The notes: generated by a model not told the origin, from the sequence alone. A stretch of DNA of 64,000 nt from Notospermus geniculatus (GCA_002633025.1 NMRB01000649.1:40108-104107), one strand, 5' to 3'; counted from the first letter of the stretch, positions 1-15,700 are shown. Program-made: numbers and translations.

Positions 1-575
1 GATTTACAATATGGCCGCCAGAGCCGCAATCTTGAAATCAGATTCCGTCAATTTCAGGGAGAACCATGGAGAACCATATGTTCGATCGTATTGATGTTTT
101 GTGTGTATGTTGGGAGTGACTAGAGGAAGGTTTCTTTCGAAAATCGCCGTGTTCTGATTTACAGTATGGCCGCCAGAGCCGCCATCTTGAAATCATATTC
201 CGTCAATTTCAGGAAAAACCATTTGTCTGATCATATTGATTTTTTGCATGTATGTTGGAGGTGACTAGAGGAAGGTTCCTTTCGAAAACGGCCGTGCTGC
301 GATTTACAATATGGCCACTAGAACCACCATCTTGAAATAAGATTCCGTCAATTTCAGGGAGACGCGTTTGTCTGATCCTATTGACTTTTTGTATGTATGT
401 TGAGGGCGACTCAAGTAAGGTTCCTTATGAAAATGGCTGCATTTCAATTTACAATATGGCCGCCAGAGCTGACATCTTGAAATCAGATTCCGTCAATTTC
501 AGGAATGTACTATTTGTCCGGTGATATTGGTTTTTGGTATGCATGTTCCCTGATATTGACGGAATCTGATTTCAA
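1..575. repeat. minisatellite, about 145-155 bp unit, four copies
   Basis: Units begin near 1, 156, 301 and 446. Each opens with GATTTACAATATGGCCGCC and includes ATTCCGTCAATTTCAG; copies differ by scattered substitutions. The last unit is followed by an inverted piece of the same motif (near 550-575). It lies in the MYO3 intron before the first visible exon. The rest of this intron to 662 shows nothing else. Confidence 0.85.
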
Positions 576-662
576 CATAACTTGACTGGAGGTTCGCCCA
601 ACTCAACATACACGCGGGGGCATATGCCACGCTTTACGTTGCTCTTGTTTTCTTTTTTACAG

Positions 663-728
663 GAATCCACCTCCGAAGTTTAAAAACATTGAAAACTGGA
701 CAACAACATTTCAAGACTTTGTGAAATG
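663..728 (+). CDS. MYO3: MYO3 exon: kinase C-lobe, first part
   Basis: Encodes [20 protein letters not shown] followed by VK and a split Cys codon. This is the class III kinase stretch before the final helix (RNPPP...W...F..F...C). The acceptor is a T-rich tract ending AG at 661-662; the donor is GTAAGG at 729. It starts with one base of a split codon and ends in phase 2. Confidence 0.9.
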
Positions 729-3700
729 GTAAGGTGATATCAATAGACGATACTCAAATTCGCAGAAGCTTGATCTGAAACCGGGTGACGTGACGCAATC
801 CATGATTCAGCGAGGGTTGACCCTGGTGCAACGTCATCGACGAAGTCACTGTCACTGTCAAACTGGTCATTTCTATTCATTTTGATCTCTTAATCAGGAC
901 ACCTCTCAATTAAGGTCACCATCTGTCAGTTCTGTGTTCCACTGTAGTTCCAAGATTTGACTACCTAATAAACTTGGAAAAAATTGCGTCTGGGGGTTAT
1001 TTTCAAAAATGACCACGGTCCTAAAGCGTTATCACAAAAAAATTCCACACATTTCCCCCTGGACTTTTTGCTGGAGATTATTTTCCCTAAGTCAATATTA
1101 CTTGACATAACAAGACCAATAATCACATTTCCATAACACGTCAAGCCACACCCTTGAAGGGAACGTTATTGAGCGTGCAGGCGTAGAAATCTACTCAAGG
1201 GAGTTGTTCACAGTCACTGCCCATTGTATGGTTTGAAGAAATAATGTATGTATGGTTATGTATTGAGGGCCAGTGTGACATTTTTGTTCAAAATTTTTGA
1301 ACATGCCAATGAGGAACCCGCACACTAACGTCACGACGTGGCGCTGCGAGCGTTTGTACCGAAGTCTCTGTTTTTCTAACGTTATTTCCATTTATTTCTG
1401 GCGTGAAAATAAACCATTTGTGTTGGTCGCCCAACAGTAAAACTTACATCATCTTGTAGCAGATGAAATTTTCTTTTAATCTCATTCCTTTTTTTTCTTA
1501 AAATGAAGAGATACAATGGCGATAAAAGCAACGTCTTTTGTGTCATTTTTCCAGTAGAAAAATGTACAGGCAATTTTTTCATGACGCAACGTCAGCACGT
1601 AACATGACGTCAGTGACACCTAAAGTGACGTCAATGACGTCATTTCGGTACAAGCGCTCGCAGCGCCGACCTGTCGGTGAGCGGGTTCCCAATTGAAGGC
1701 CCACGGCTTTCAAATGTTAATGTAAATCTATATTCAGTATATTCAGAAAATTGGATCAGAAAATTTGATCAAAAATCTGGCCATGTGGAATGGCCTAATA
1801 TGTCACTTGCCTTTTATCCCATAGCTTTCTGCACAAATCATTATTAAGCAAGTATAATTCATCATCAATGTCAACACTTCTTCTACCAATATCCACATTG
1901 CAAACTTCCTGATTTCAGCCAGTTGCCATGGAAACTGTGACTGTTACGCCCGATCGGTTACATTCTCTGTGATAGTCGATTGTCATTAGCAGCCCCAAAG
2001 GCATGTGTAACATTTATGAAATCAACAGTTACTCCTGTGAACTTACAAATCTGCCTGTGGCTAGTGTAATCCGACCCAAAAAAACCATGTTATTAATGTG
2101 ACTTTGATATCAATTGCTTCATGTCATACCACCTTACCCTTTCAACATGGAGTGTTATCTCAGAAGATGAAAGGTTTGTCAGAAAAAAAATACTACAGTT
2201 CATTCCAAATCCCAGTGGCACGAGGTTTTCAGCCGATATCTCTGCAACGGCTGGGTCAAATTCAACATACATTACATCAATTAACTTGTCTTTCTTGCCG
2301 GTATTTTTCTGCTATCTTCATTTTTCACGTAAGGCCTGCATAACGGATCCCTTTCTCAAAACCCATTTCATTTCGCTATGCTGTTCAGTGCAGTTTACAC
2401 GTGCACGATGCATTGCGTCATTTCAAAATGGCCGCCACTTCGGCCGTAAACATGAACTGTGATTTGTGAAAGAACTTTTTTCTGTCACGTTTTTCGGGAA
2501 AAAGACAGTGATGATGGCTGTACCACCAAGAAAGACAAGTCGATTGACGTATGTTTCATCAAAATCGGCCCAGCCGTTGTGGAGCTATCATTGATAAACC
2601 TCGTGCCAATCGGAACTGGAATCGAGAGTAACATGCAGGAATCCAGTGTATTATTAATGAAATGACAACGTGTACTGATCACCAAGTACAGCATTATTGG
2701 GGTTGTAGAATAATGAGAGACTTTATTGCCAATAGGTGGCAGCACTGCCCTAGTGTCCCTTTCAATGAGAAATTGACATGGGCCAATATATGTCTATGTC
2801 AGTGACACCAAATCCATGGCGGCTAAAATTGGCTGATTTTCACGTGCAGCAGGAGAAAAACTAGAGAACCTGGAGCAAACTTGCTTTCCTTTTGAGACCA
2901 ACTCCTTTGGTCTTGATTCAAACAATCAAGATTTTGTCATCAACCAACAATTAGTCCAGGAACATTAAGTCCAAAAACTAATACCGTACGCAAAGAAAAT
3001 CAAGGCCATGCACAGACTCTTTCCGTAGGTTGTTTGTAGAATAATAGATGGCACGACACTGTGCAAGTGTCGATGCAGCAATAGGGCTAATTAGATTAAG
3101 TTCGCTCTTTACTTACAGCTGTCTAGTGAAAGACTTTGAGAAACGACCGTTCATCAGTGACTTATTCAAACATCCCTTCATCAAACAAGTCCCAGAAGAT
3201 GTCTCCGAGGTGGGTAACACTTTGCTAACCATCGTTCAACAGCCACCACCATCTTGATTTGCATGGAAATTTCGCATAGGTGCATTGTTAGGCCTATACA
3301 CATATTGGATCAATTGAACAGAAAGCATTAACTGCCAATTCCAACCGAATGCCAAGGTTGGAACTATTGAAGGACAGCAGTCATTGTCATTGTCAACAGA
3401 AGGCCTGTTGATGGCAGTAATGTCGATGCCAAGGGAAGATATTAGGTTGGATCGCTTGAACCGCCAAAACTAGGGGAAGTTCCACTCTATCCTTCAATCT
3501 ACTTCTTCAGCTTCGAGAACAACTGGAGGGTATGATCCGCAAAGTGGGTCGTATAATCCACAAACCGGACGTAACTACCAAACATGGCCGCCTAAAATCA
3601 AAGCGTAAATCACGAAAAGCGATGATCAGTACCGTGGACGATTTAGCAACGCTTGAGGTCCTCGATGAGGACATCATCGTGACGCAGCTCTACAACCGTT

Positions 3701-6700
3701 ACAAGGATTCTCAGATTTATACTTACATCGGGGATATCTTGCTGGCGGTGAACCCCTTTACACCGCTCACTATTTACAGTAATGAGGTGAGTGATTTTTC
3801 TGTCAAATTTTTCGCACGTTGCTGTTTTGTAAAGTTCCAAACTGTACTAACTCCCAGTAGTAGTGAGTTCTCGCAACTGCCCTGTTAGACTAATGACTGT
3901 TTTTATCTATTTTTCGGGTATACTCAGACAATAGGGAGGTTTAGAAATCAAACGATAAATGTAAATGTTAACGACAACGTTATTTTGTGCCGAAAATGCA
4001 ATATAAAATCTAGTGAATGAAAAATAGTATGAAAAATAATGCTGTCGTAAAGTTTGCGTTTATGGTTTCATTTCTGAACCTCCCTACTACAAAATCGCAA
4101 CCTATGTAGTCGTAGGTCTATCCGGGCAATAGACGATATCAGTCCAAAAGAGCGCAGCACCTGACGGTAACTACAGCGTCACGACGTCCCGTACTCATTC
4201 CATGACATTTTGACTTGAGACGACGTCATGATCGCTGAAACAAGTGGAGGTTTTTCGAGTGACGTCACGGCGTTCAGAATGGGGCACGGGACGTCGTGAC
4301 GCTGAAGGCCTCGCCAGTTACCGTCAGGTGCTGCGCTCTATTGGAGTGATACAGTCTATTGCAAAAACTTGGTATTATCTCTCATCGAGACTGTGCACAT
4401 CTGGTGGGCCTGCCAGGAAGGTTTAGGAGGCAAAAACCTAGGGTAACGCTCTCACCGAATGACAAACCCTTATTCACTGTCATATTTAGAAGAAAGGGGA
4501 TGACTGTACCCTTGATGTTAGCCCCATCAACTCACTGATGGACCCCCAGATGCATCAGTCAAGGCAGACGTTCAGTTTTATTTTAGGCACTCGTTAATTT
4601 GTGAATCTCCTACAGAAAGGTTGAGGCAGGCCTACATCATTCCTTGTGCCATCTAGTGACAGGATGAGTCACTTTTCCGGCCGTCCTGGCATTATTTCAC
4701 TAAAAGTTTTCAACAAGTACCAGCACTAAAACTATCTTTTCCTCTTCACTTTTCAGTACTCCCAAAAGTACCAGAATGCCGGCAAGACAGAAAATCCCCC
4801 GCACGTATACGGTGTGGCGGATCAAGCCTTTCAGACAATGATGCATAATAAACAAAACCAATGCATTGTGATCAGTGGAGAGTCAGGGTCGGGGAAAACA
4901 GAGAGTGCTAATTTCTTGGTGCAACAGCTGACACAGTTAGGCAAGGTGAGAATACGTGACTGAAATCAGTTGTTGGGGATTAGGTTCGGAGATAATCCTG
5001 TGTAGAACAAGTCTTTCTGATATGTCCACGGGGAGTTCACTCCACAGTTTAGGCGCCCCAATAACCCTAACGCTACCAACCCAACCATTACAACCACCCA
5101 ACCAATAGAAAACGCCAAAAGCAACGATGGATTCTGGAATTTTTCTTAAAGCTGACGTGAACGAACAAAAAACCACCATGCGACGAACAAGAGAATTGCA
5201 AACGCCCTGCAAACACCTCAAACGAAGGCTCAGAACATGATATACCCCACGACGCCAGGAGGGCGCCACTTTATTTGCCTTCAGGCAACAGAGCTGTCAA
5301 CATCTCCGGATACCTCCTACACTACTCAAAGAAAAAAATGAAGTCATTTAGACGGGATTCGAACCGTCGACTTTCTGATTTGTAATCCACCACTCTATCC
5401 ACTCGGCCAAACAGCCAGCTGTCAGAGACATGATTTGTGTTTGTCATAGACGTAGGCCTTCGACTTACGTAATAATACTACGAATAAGGGAAAGCATGCG
5501 AATTCTTCCAACAAGTTCGGTGGCCGAATGGGGAAGATGGTGGAACAGAGAGATAATAAGGCGCGTGTTCGATTCCCAGCTGGGTCAATTTTTTTTCTTT
5601 CAAATGTTAAGCAGGAGCCCACCAGAGGATGTTGACACCTCGACAGCTCGAAGACAAATAAGGTGGCGCCCTCCTGGCGTCGTGGGGTCTATCATGTTCT
5701 GAGCCTTCGTTTGAGGTGTTTGCAGGGCGTTTGCAATTCTCTTGCTCGTCGCAAGGGGGCATTTTGTTCGTTCACGTCAGCTTTAAGGGCCTGTCACATT
5801 GGAGTCGTTCTCAAAACGTCCTTCCCCGTCCTAAAAAAACGTAAAACGGGCTCGAACGTGTAACTCTTCGCCAAATAATGCTTCGATGTTCTGGAGCAGC
5901 CTTCCCGTCCATGAAGTTCGTAAAAAGACTGTAAAAAGTTGCCACTACGTCCACTACGTTGGCACACAGTTTGAGCCCGTTCGGAGAAATTTTCAAGAAG
6001 GTACTGAGAACTAGCTCAGTGTGATTGGGGCATTAGATGAAGAGGACAGATAGATGGATTCGTAGATGTGTGCACGAAGAGGAGCTCAGTTTCTTAAACG
6101 ACAGGTTCTGCTTTGAAACTGATGGTGCTTCAAGTAACCATTCTGTGTCCTCTGCAGGCGTTAAATCGTAGCCTAGAAGAGCGAATCCTGCAGGTGAACC
6201 CGTTGATGGAAGCGTTTGGCAATGCCAAAACAGTCATCAACAACAACTCGAGTCGGTTCGGCAAATATTTAGAGATGACCTTCACAGCTCAGGGCAAGGT
6301 TACTGGAGGTAAGCCCATTAAAAAGCATTAAAATTGGGTCAGAGGTGTGGTCTCTTGGAGTGGAGCTGTTCGTCTATTCTGCGGTCTCGCATCTGTGTAC
6401 AGATGACTGGAGAAAATCCAGAATTATTAAAGTGGCGGGCATTCCTTGTAAATTGAGTCTCTGAGGCATCTATTACATAGGAAGTATCCATTTGAAGCCT
6501 TTGTTAACCGGTGTTTTTGTATACCGTATACTTTGTAATAGGGGCTTTAGAAGTCTACACTTGCGGCATACAGACCTGCTGTAATCATTGGATCAACTGT
6601 ATTAAAACTGATCTGCAAATTTTGTTACATTTCAGCGAGAATGTCAGAATATCTGCTTGAAAAATCGCGGGTGATACACCAAGCTGAGTAAGTATGATTC

Positions 6701-9700
6701 AACTTGATTTCGTCTCAGTGTTACCTGGCAGACTGTGCTAATTGGTCGTTGTCGGCAGGTGGACATGATAGGGTCGTCATTGACATCTTGTTTGCTCATT
6801 GCTGATAGCTAGCTGTCATTTTTTGGAACAAGTGCTTCAGCCTGTTCCTGTTCCACCAGTCAAATTTTTGATCAAATTTACTAAATATGCTAATTTTGGG
6901 CCGGCAGCTTTCAATTTTGGGCCTGCGGCTTTCAGTCATCTGCGTGTATGCCATATTCAGTATATTCAGAAAGGTTGATCAAAAATTTGATCAAATTTTC
7001 TGAATTATGCAAATTCTGGGCCCTTAGCTTTCAAACGTGTAAACCCATATTCAGTATTTTAACTGTGTAAATGGGCTTTAGTGATATGAAAACAGACGTA
7101 ACATGCGTGAATGTAACGTCGCTGAATCTTTTTCTTTACAGGGGAGAACAGAGTTTTCATGTGCTCTACTACGCCAGGGCATACCTCTCCCAAGAGGACA
7201 AGAGTGGGAAATATTACATGAAACCAGACGACAAATTCCGATACCTTAGAGATTCAGAGACAACGCCTGTTGACATTGCTATTCACAAGGTCAAGTTCAA
7301 GGCCATACAGCATTGTTTTGAGATCATTGGATTTAAACCTCAGGTAATTGAACTTCAAGCGATAGTTTGAAGTAGCATGTTAGGATTCGTCGGATTTTTT
7401 GAGGCAATGATCTGAAATAAACTGTCAGCAAAACTTATCTTTGATGGTAGTTCATTGAAAGGAAGAAATTTCTTATAGCTAAGGCAGCCTAATGACTCAA
7501 AGCAATCGATATCTGTACAAAATCTGACAGAGCGTAGTACATTTTACACTACGCTGACGTCGTGCGAGAATCGCGGCGATGATTTGCATTTTTCACATTC
7601 AATACAGTGGGGCTTTAAATTTCATATTTTGTAGGAAGTAGAATCCATCTACAGTATTCTGGCTGCCATCCTACACATTGGTAACATTGACTTCGAAGGC
7701 AAGGAGGCCAAGCATAATACCAGGAGTAGTGTTGTCATCAACCCTAGTTTACTTAGCATAGGTGAGGCAGGATTAGAAACATTACTAGGAAACTACGACA
7801 AGTTCCTTGGAGGAAACTTTGAAAAATTACTGTGGAAATTCTCTTTTATAACTATGAAAGGTCCTATGGAGAACCTGGAAATTCTCTTTTATTACCATGA
7901 AAAATCACGTGGAGAACCTGAAAATCCTAAGTCGGATGAAGAACCTGAAAATTCTCTTATTACTATGAAAAGTCATGTAAAGAACCTGAAAATCCTGTTA
8001 GAACAATGAAATGTCTTTTTGAGGATACCAAAAAATGACGTGAAAAGTCCATGTGAGGTCTGATATCTTGTATTTTGCTTTGTACCAATATGCTTTAGAT
8101 ATAACTTATGAAATGTTGCAATCAAAAGTTACCTCTTCCCCAAAGTAGAAAAGTTCTAGTTCATGAAATCTCCAGTTTTTTATAGTCAGAGAGTGTATAC
8201 TATGTTGTGTACTCGTTTGAACAGTGGAAACAATTTTCCTATTTCAGTTTCTAAATTGCTGGGAATAGACTCAAAAGAATTCCTTGAGTCCTTGACCACC
8301 AGCGGTATTGTTGCGCGTGGTGAGACAATCGTACGAAATAATTCCGTGGAGGAATCGGTCACTGCTCGAGACGCGATGGCCAAAGCGTTGTACGGGCGCC
8401 TATTCAGCTGGATTGTTTATAAGACGAATCATTTATTGAAGCCAGGGAAGGCAAGACATGAGTAAGTAAATTTAAACTCTGTTGAATTCTGAACGGTGTC
8501 CCTGAAGGCCTACAATGCAAAATGTGGAATAATAACAGTTTGCTTTCTGACGTTCTATTCCCTGCCAATAGAGGGCTTTGTTATGTAACATTTCCCGTGC
8601 ATTGAAATACTATAAACAAAACTGGTGATGATACTGTAAAAAATTGATTTGCATTCATTACACGATCACTGACATCAACACATACATATTACACATGTAT
8701 CTACTGTTACAAACTGTTGGTTAACATTGCTCAAAATTCTGAGTTAGTACATGTAGAGGTACATACAAGTATCCACTGCTGTAAACTATCAGTTAACATT
8801 ACTCGACATTAATGACATACTTACTGTAAAATTTGATTTACAGTCAAGATGGCCGCTTCAGCCTATTTCGCTACAATGCAAAACAAATCCTCAGAAAAAT
8901 AACAATGAGGTAACATCATAAAAGATTAATTTTGGGTTTTCATCACCATCCAACCCAACTTTAGGCAGTCCCGGAAATTGTAAACGAATCTTTACTCCCT
9001 GAACTGAGTATGGATTTCAGTGGTGAAAACCTAAAAATGTGATATATTTTCCATAGCCTAGAACAGTTTTTCCAGTCTTTTTCAGATCATTTTATCAGCT
9101 TTGCTACCAGTTATAATAGAATTTTCAACTTGCAATCGTTTTACCTCAATGTTGTGCCCCAAATTTAACTTGTTTTGTTTTACTTTGAGTAGTTACTAAA
9201 AATTTACCAAACATCAGAAAGAAAGTTATCAGGCAAAAATCTCTCACTCTCCAAGCTTCATTCAAAATTTCGAGAAATGTTGTGTGGAAGATGTTATAAA
9301 ATATTGTTCAAGTTTTTGATCAGTCATGACACTGGAAACACTTTCCTTCCAGTATAGAGCGATCTGTCTCCCATAATACCATATTGAATGACCTCCTAGT
9401 TGTCTTAATTGGGCAGATTTCACAAAGGGTGTTTAGGACTTAGACGCGTGTAACTTCGTCAAATGCACGGTGGAAGTGTGTGCATTTAGTGAAGTCTTAA
9501 ACACCCTTTGTAAAATCGCCCCTTAGGCCAAAAAAAAAATATTGTCTGTTTCTTGTCCAGCAACTCAGCGAAAATTGATGTGGGCATGCGAATTTTTTTT
9601 TTATTTTCAAATAATTTTTTTTCTGTTTTCTTCATGGATGGGGGGAAATACCACCAGCAAACTATCTCTCTACATGTTTAAAGCACAGATTTCATGAAAA

Positions 9701-12700
9701 ATAAAGATGATTTCAAGTGATGAAGCATTTCTGTGCATTGTGTAGAAGGCGCTGCGTAAGCAAAGTGGGAAAATTTGAAATTGATGAAAAAAAAAATTTC
9801 GATGCGGAGGGTCTGGGAATGACGCGGGCGCGGACAAGAAACAAATACTTTATTTTTTTTGGCCTTATGTTTAATTTCCTACTATTTGTTCTTCATTTTG
9901 TAGAAGACATTAATTTCATTTCATTATACTCCGTTTACAATATTCTTCTTTGAATTTATTTCACGTTTAGCAAGTACACTGCATTGTTTGACACTTTTGA
10001 AGAAGTGCCTGACTTCAATCTGTTGAGTCAGTTGACTTGGTGAGAAATGACAATGTTGTAACATTGTCGCATGTTTGGCGTAATGATTCCTGTTGTGTCA
10101 AAATTTTCAAGTTTGTCAGTTTTCGGCAGGTTCTAGGGATCTGCCATCACAAGTGTCTATGATCGTTTAGGCTGAATGCCTTTTGTCCATGAAACAGAAA
10201 GATCCCTTGAGTTGTATGCATGGTTACAGTTGACTATGAAGTGAAGTGTCACTTTGGCTTCATATTTTCCAGTCAGTTTAACCAAAGTTCAAACCTACAA
10301 TATGATACTGTTTCTGACGGCCATGGTTTCAACTTTTCACCCTCAGATCTGCACCAGACTCTTGTCAATCTGATAATTTCTGATGTCATCCATGGTTTCA
10401 AATTTTCACCCTCAGATCTGCACCATACTGTTGTCAATCTACAGTATGATGTAAATATGTCATCCATGGTTTCAAATTTTCACCCTCAGATCTGTACCAG
10501 ACTCTTGTCAATCTACAGTATGATATAAATATTTCTGATGTCGTCCATGGTATCAAATTTTCACCCTCAGATCTGCACTAGACCCCTGTCAATCTACAAT
10601 ATGATGTAAATATGTCATCCAATTTTCACCCTCAGATCTGCACCAGACTCTTGTCAATATACGATATAAATATTTCTGATGTCATCCATGGTTTCAAATT
10701 TTCACCCTCAGATCTGCACTAGACTCTTGTCAGTATATGATATAAATATTTCTGACGTCATCCATGGTTTCAAATTTTCACCCTCAGATCTGCACTAGAC
10801 TCCTGTCAATCTACAAAATGATATAATTTCTGATGGATGTCGTCCATGGTTTCAAATTTTCACCCTCAGACCTGCACCATATACTGTTGTCAAATTCACC
10901 TTTTTACGTGTCATTCCTTGTTCTATCCGTAATTATTAGAGAAACCTGGTTCATGAATGCAATAAAGAATTACTATGAGAAAAGGTCAGGCAAGATTCCT
11001 TTGTTACACATAAGGTTAACCAATGCAATGCAAGTTTTTGATGTGTTTTAGATTGCGTGTTTTCATCTGCACTGATATTAACGTAATGGCACGAATTTTT
11101 GAATAGCCTAGTCGCCTATAGAGCTTGTGCAGGTGACGTCATCACGAAAGAATCCGCCATCTTGCCGGTCAAACTGACGTCAAATGACGTCGGCGACCCA
11201 CGTGGTGCAGTTTGTCGTCAGCGCAAGTGGAGTGTTGCGTCTTCAACCATGACGCGATCTGCACGTAGCGCACTTTGTCGTTGACCACCAGCATGGTGCA
11301 GACCGCCGGTCAAACGTGACGTCATAATGAGCCGCTGCACAAGCTCTATACTAGACTCTAGCAAGCAATATTTGCCAGAAGTTTGCATGAAAACAGCAAT
11401 TAGATTTTCTTGCCGGAACCATTCTTTTAAACATGTTAAAACGAGCCTTAATACCATGTGACATATTTTAGCCTGAAATCCTTGAAAACTGCCCGAAACA
11501 AATATTTTTTTGTGCTGAATTGCTCAAACAGGCTAGAATTTCTTCTGAATTGAGCAGATGGCATGTGCCAAGAATTTCTCCATATCTCGTTCGCTCAAGG
11601 ATGACTGGGGCTTGGTAGAAGAATGTAAATGTGTCCCTATCAACCTTGTGAAGAACGTTTCTTCGAATTTCGGACTAATTCCCACAGCTACTAGAGAACT
11701 TCAATGGAAGTTACTCTCAGGGTTTCCACCAGAGGGTAAAATGGGCAAAATTCCGTACCCTTAAATTTTTCCAGGGTACGGATCTGCACCCTCAAAAACG
11801 TTGGGTACCATTTTTCCACGACATGCCAGATGAAACCAAACAACCGGCATGATTGGCGAGGGGATTTTATGCTTCAAAATACGCCTAAAATGGCACCAAA
11901 CATCGTTTAAAACCTTTTAAAAATCAACAAAAAAAATTAAAAAAAAAAAAATTCAAAAAAATTTTTCAAAAATTTTTTTTTTCAAAAATTTTTTTTTCAA
12001 AAAAAAATTTTTGGTCCGTACCCTCATTTTTTTTCTGGCGGAAGCCCTCACTCTCTGCTCAAATCTCAGATGCGTTAAGACGAATATTTCCTTCCAGTGA
12101 TGAAAGTACAACAATAGGCATTCTGGATATCTTCGGCTTTGAGCATTTCACGACCAACTCCTTCGAGCAGCTTTGTATCAACATAGCAAACGAGCAGATA
12201 CAGTATTACTTCAACCAGCATATCTTTGCTTGGGAACTGGTAAGTTTTGGTTCATACTCTTGAAGTTTATTTTTCTGGGGCATTTCCCAGGCGTTCTGCA
12301 TATGCATACCAAATTTGGGGGCACCGTTCATCACCCCTGCAGAAAATGATGGACAAAGACTCAAACTACATGTATCTCAAATTAATATGATGTTTTACGT
12401 CTTGTGTAGAAATGTAAACCCTTGCATGCCGAAGAAGTTATAAAACAATCCAATTTTCAGGAAAAATAAGGTTTTTATTTTTCTCCTTTCAAAAAAACAA
12501 TTTTCAATTTTTTCCTTTCAAAAAAACAACAATTTCCAATTTTCAGGATGAATAAGATTTTATCTTTCTTTTTCTCCTTTCAAAAAACAACAGCAAGAAT
12601 ATAAGAATGAGGGTATTGAAGGGAGTAACATCAACTTCGTCGATAACCGTCCCGTACTTGACATGTTTCTGTCCAAACCGATGGGAATTCTTGCCCTCCT

Positions 12701-15700
12701 TGATGAAGAAAGTCATTTCCCAAAGGCTACAGATCAGACATTAGTTGGTGAGTAGAAATTAAGGCCGGTTTACACTAGGTTGCACCAAGTTGCAAGTTGC
12801 AGCAACTTGCAACTTGTTGCAAACTACCTGGGACGGTTTACACATAGAAAAATCGATGCAACATCCAGCGTGATTGAGTTGCAACAAGTTGCATGCCCAT
12901 TTACACATGCAACTTTTATGAAACTTTTTGGTCTCATCAGGTTTTTGCAACAAGTTGCATGAAGTTGCATATGAAAAGTTGCATGTGTAAACGGGCCTTT
13001 ATACAGAGAAAAATTGAAAGAATGCAATAGTAGGACTAAATGCACACCAACAGGCCTCTTTAGTTGTAACACCACTGAGCAACTACCAAATTGACTCATC
13101 AGGGAGAGGGGGCCAAAATTGCACTTGATGGACAATTTACTGTCAAGCAGGAAAATTTCGCGTGCAGGAAATTTTCGCGAATTTCACGAGAGTGTATGAG
13201 CCGCGAAAATTTCCTGTCGCGAATATGAGTACACGCAAGTGATAAATACGGTCTGTGAAAAAAAAACTGAAAAAATGGCAGAGACTCGTGAAAATATCCT
13301 GCCGCAAATATGTCTATAGTTCTTGATTCGCGAAAATTTCCAGCCGCGAAATTATCTTGCTTTACACTATAGCTGCTCAAACTGCTGGAGGAGAGCAAGC
13401 CTTCATCCAGAACAGTTTTAAAGTTACATAATGTTCCCTCTACTTTCAGAAAAGTTCCATTGTAATATCAAGGCTGCCCACTACATCAAGCCAAAGAGTG
13501 ATGTCCTCAGGTTCAGTATTAAACACTATGCAGGCTTAGTAGAATACGAAGCAGAGAACTTCTTGGAGAAGAATCGGGATCGTCTTGCCATTGAGATTGT
13601 GAATATACTGCGTCTCTCGGACACTCAGCTTGTCCGAACGTTGTTCCAGAACCCTATCTCAAAGACAGGTATGTAATCAGGGGCCGGTTGCACAAAACTC
13701 ACGATAGCGCTAACACCAAGTTGGTGTTAGTGCTAACTTTATGTTAGATGACGTAAAAATCCCTTGTCTTTTTACGTCACTTAGCATAAAGTTAGCGCTA
13801 ACACCAAGTTAGCGCTAACATGAGTTTTGTGCAACCCAGCCCTGGTCGCTAGCATTTGGACTTTTAAAATAGGTGACATGTTTTATTGTTTGACCTCCAT
13901 GCTACCGGGTAAACTGACAAAAATGCTACCATCACCTACATGTATCAAAAATATTAATTAACTTTATATCGTCATTCCACTTTCAGGGAGTCCGACTTAT
14001 AAAACCGTCCTCTTATCTCTCAGTAAATGTCCTTTCTTATTATTCGAACGCTTGGTGCATACTTAAGTTCTTTGCATCTGTTGAGGTACTTTGAGCATGG
14101 TTTCGGTAAACGGGTTCTATTTTTGCACCTTTCAAAACCCCAAATAGATTTAAACTCTTATGAAGTTACTGAAGTCGCACGTACATGTAGCTATTCATTC
14201 CCCCAAGTTTGATTTATAAAAAAGCTAGTGTCATTTTTAGCAACCTACATCCCCTAGAATAATGGCCTTTTGGGCATAAATACTGAATGTATGTGGGTGA
14301 CCTAATATTCATAATGATGCAGCCGAATAGAACTCCTACAAAAATGTAGAAATGTAGAGATGCGGAAAATTCCTGGTGGCAGAATTGGTAGTCTTAGTCT
14401 AATCAGTCGTCCCTCTCAGGCAGATGATTTGTTGTTGCTAAACCAACGCCCATAGGTCTGATATTCCCAGATTTCCCACCCAACTCAGTAAACTTCAGAA
14501 TGACCTTTTATAAAAAGTCAACTTCAAAGTTACATGTCCTGAAAGTTTCTCTACTTTTACAGCTTCAATCTTCATAATGAAAGTGTACCGGTATGAACAT
14601 CTACCGGTACAGAGAAGTTCAATCCGATTGCTTCTTTGGAATCAACATTTATGGGTTGGGAAACTCTTGTATTCTCTTCTTTAAAGTTGTATGTCTGCCT
14701 TCTTCATCTTGCCAATTCTTTCAGCCTACTATTCTGACATATATAATTTCTTTCAAAATCCAAATAATGTACCCATTTGCAAGGACTGGAGCAACTGTTG
14801 TTCTATCTTTTGCTGTCAGAAGCTGTTGTTGAATAAGGAACATTCCATTTTTTTGAAAACATCCTCTAAATTGTTCCTTTTCTTCTATTGACCTCACCGA
14901 GTTTAAATCACTTGTTGAGATATTAACCCACATTATCATCAATCAGAACTTAAATGAAGATTGCCTGGTCCTGGAGTGCTTGCTGTTCAGCAATTATTGC
15001 TTCATCTCTCTCAAGTGCAAGTAAATTTCAAAGTTTGACCTTGCAGAGTACCGTAGCTTTCATATTGAATCATTTCCCCATGTCTGGTAGTGCCAAGTGC
15101 AAGCAAATGTGAAAAGTTTGACAGTGTTGTTTTCATACTTTACCGGTTTCTCCTGTTTGTCAAATGCCAAGTGCAAGCAAATGTGAAAAGTTTGACAGTG
15201 TTGTTTTCATACTTTACCGGTTCCTCTTGTTTGTCAATTATGCCAAGTGCAAGCAAATGTGAAAAGTTTGACAGTGTTGTTTTCATACTTTACCAGTTTC
15301 GCTTGTTTGTAAAATGCCAAGTGCAGGCAAATGTGAAAAGTTTGACAGTGTTGTTTTCATACTTTACCAGTTTCTCTTGTTTGTAAAATGCCAAGTGCAA
15401 GCAAAGTTTGACAGTGTTGTTTTCATACAGTACAGGTCACAATTGACATCCCTAAATTCGCGTAATTTACACGTAAGTCACTCGTAACTTACGCAACAAC
15501 TCACGAGCTATGTTACGCGTAACTTACGAGGTGAGTTACGCGAACTTTGCTGGCTACGCAGTGATTTACGAGGCGAGTTACGCTATTTTAGCGAGTTAAA
15601 CGGTGAGTTACGCGAAACCAAAGCCGTGAGTTACGCGTAAGTTACGCGTAACTTACGAGTAACTTACGCGAAGCCATAGGGATGTCAATTGTGACCTGTA

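Larger units (their letters stand above)
5145..5792. mobile_element. fold-back element with 125-bp arms around two tRNA-like pieces
   Basis: 5150-5273 and 5664-5790 are inverse copies (AAAGCTGACGTGAACGAACA ... GACGCCAGGAGGGCGCCAC). A third copy of one arm lies at 27,138-27,265. The space between the arms holds two tRNA-like segments, one on each strand. ORFs read through the arms are mirror pairs and not genes. Confidence 0.75.

Noticed and set aside
5351-5590. Functional tRNA genes
   Set aside because: A- and B-box-like words are present but acceptor and anticodon stems do not pair, and the pieces sit inside a repeated fold-back element.
10220-10528. 102-codon ORF with repeated FSPSDLH as a repeat protein
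   Set aside because: It is the minisatellite read in frame; unit lengths are not multiples of three, so the frame is lost.
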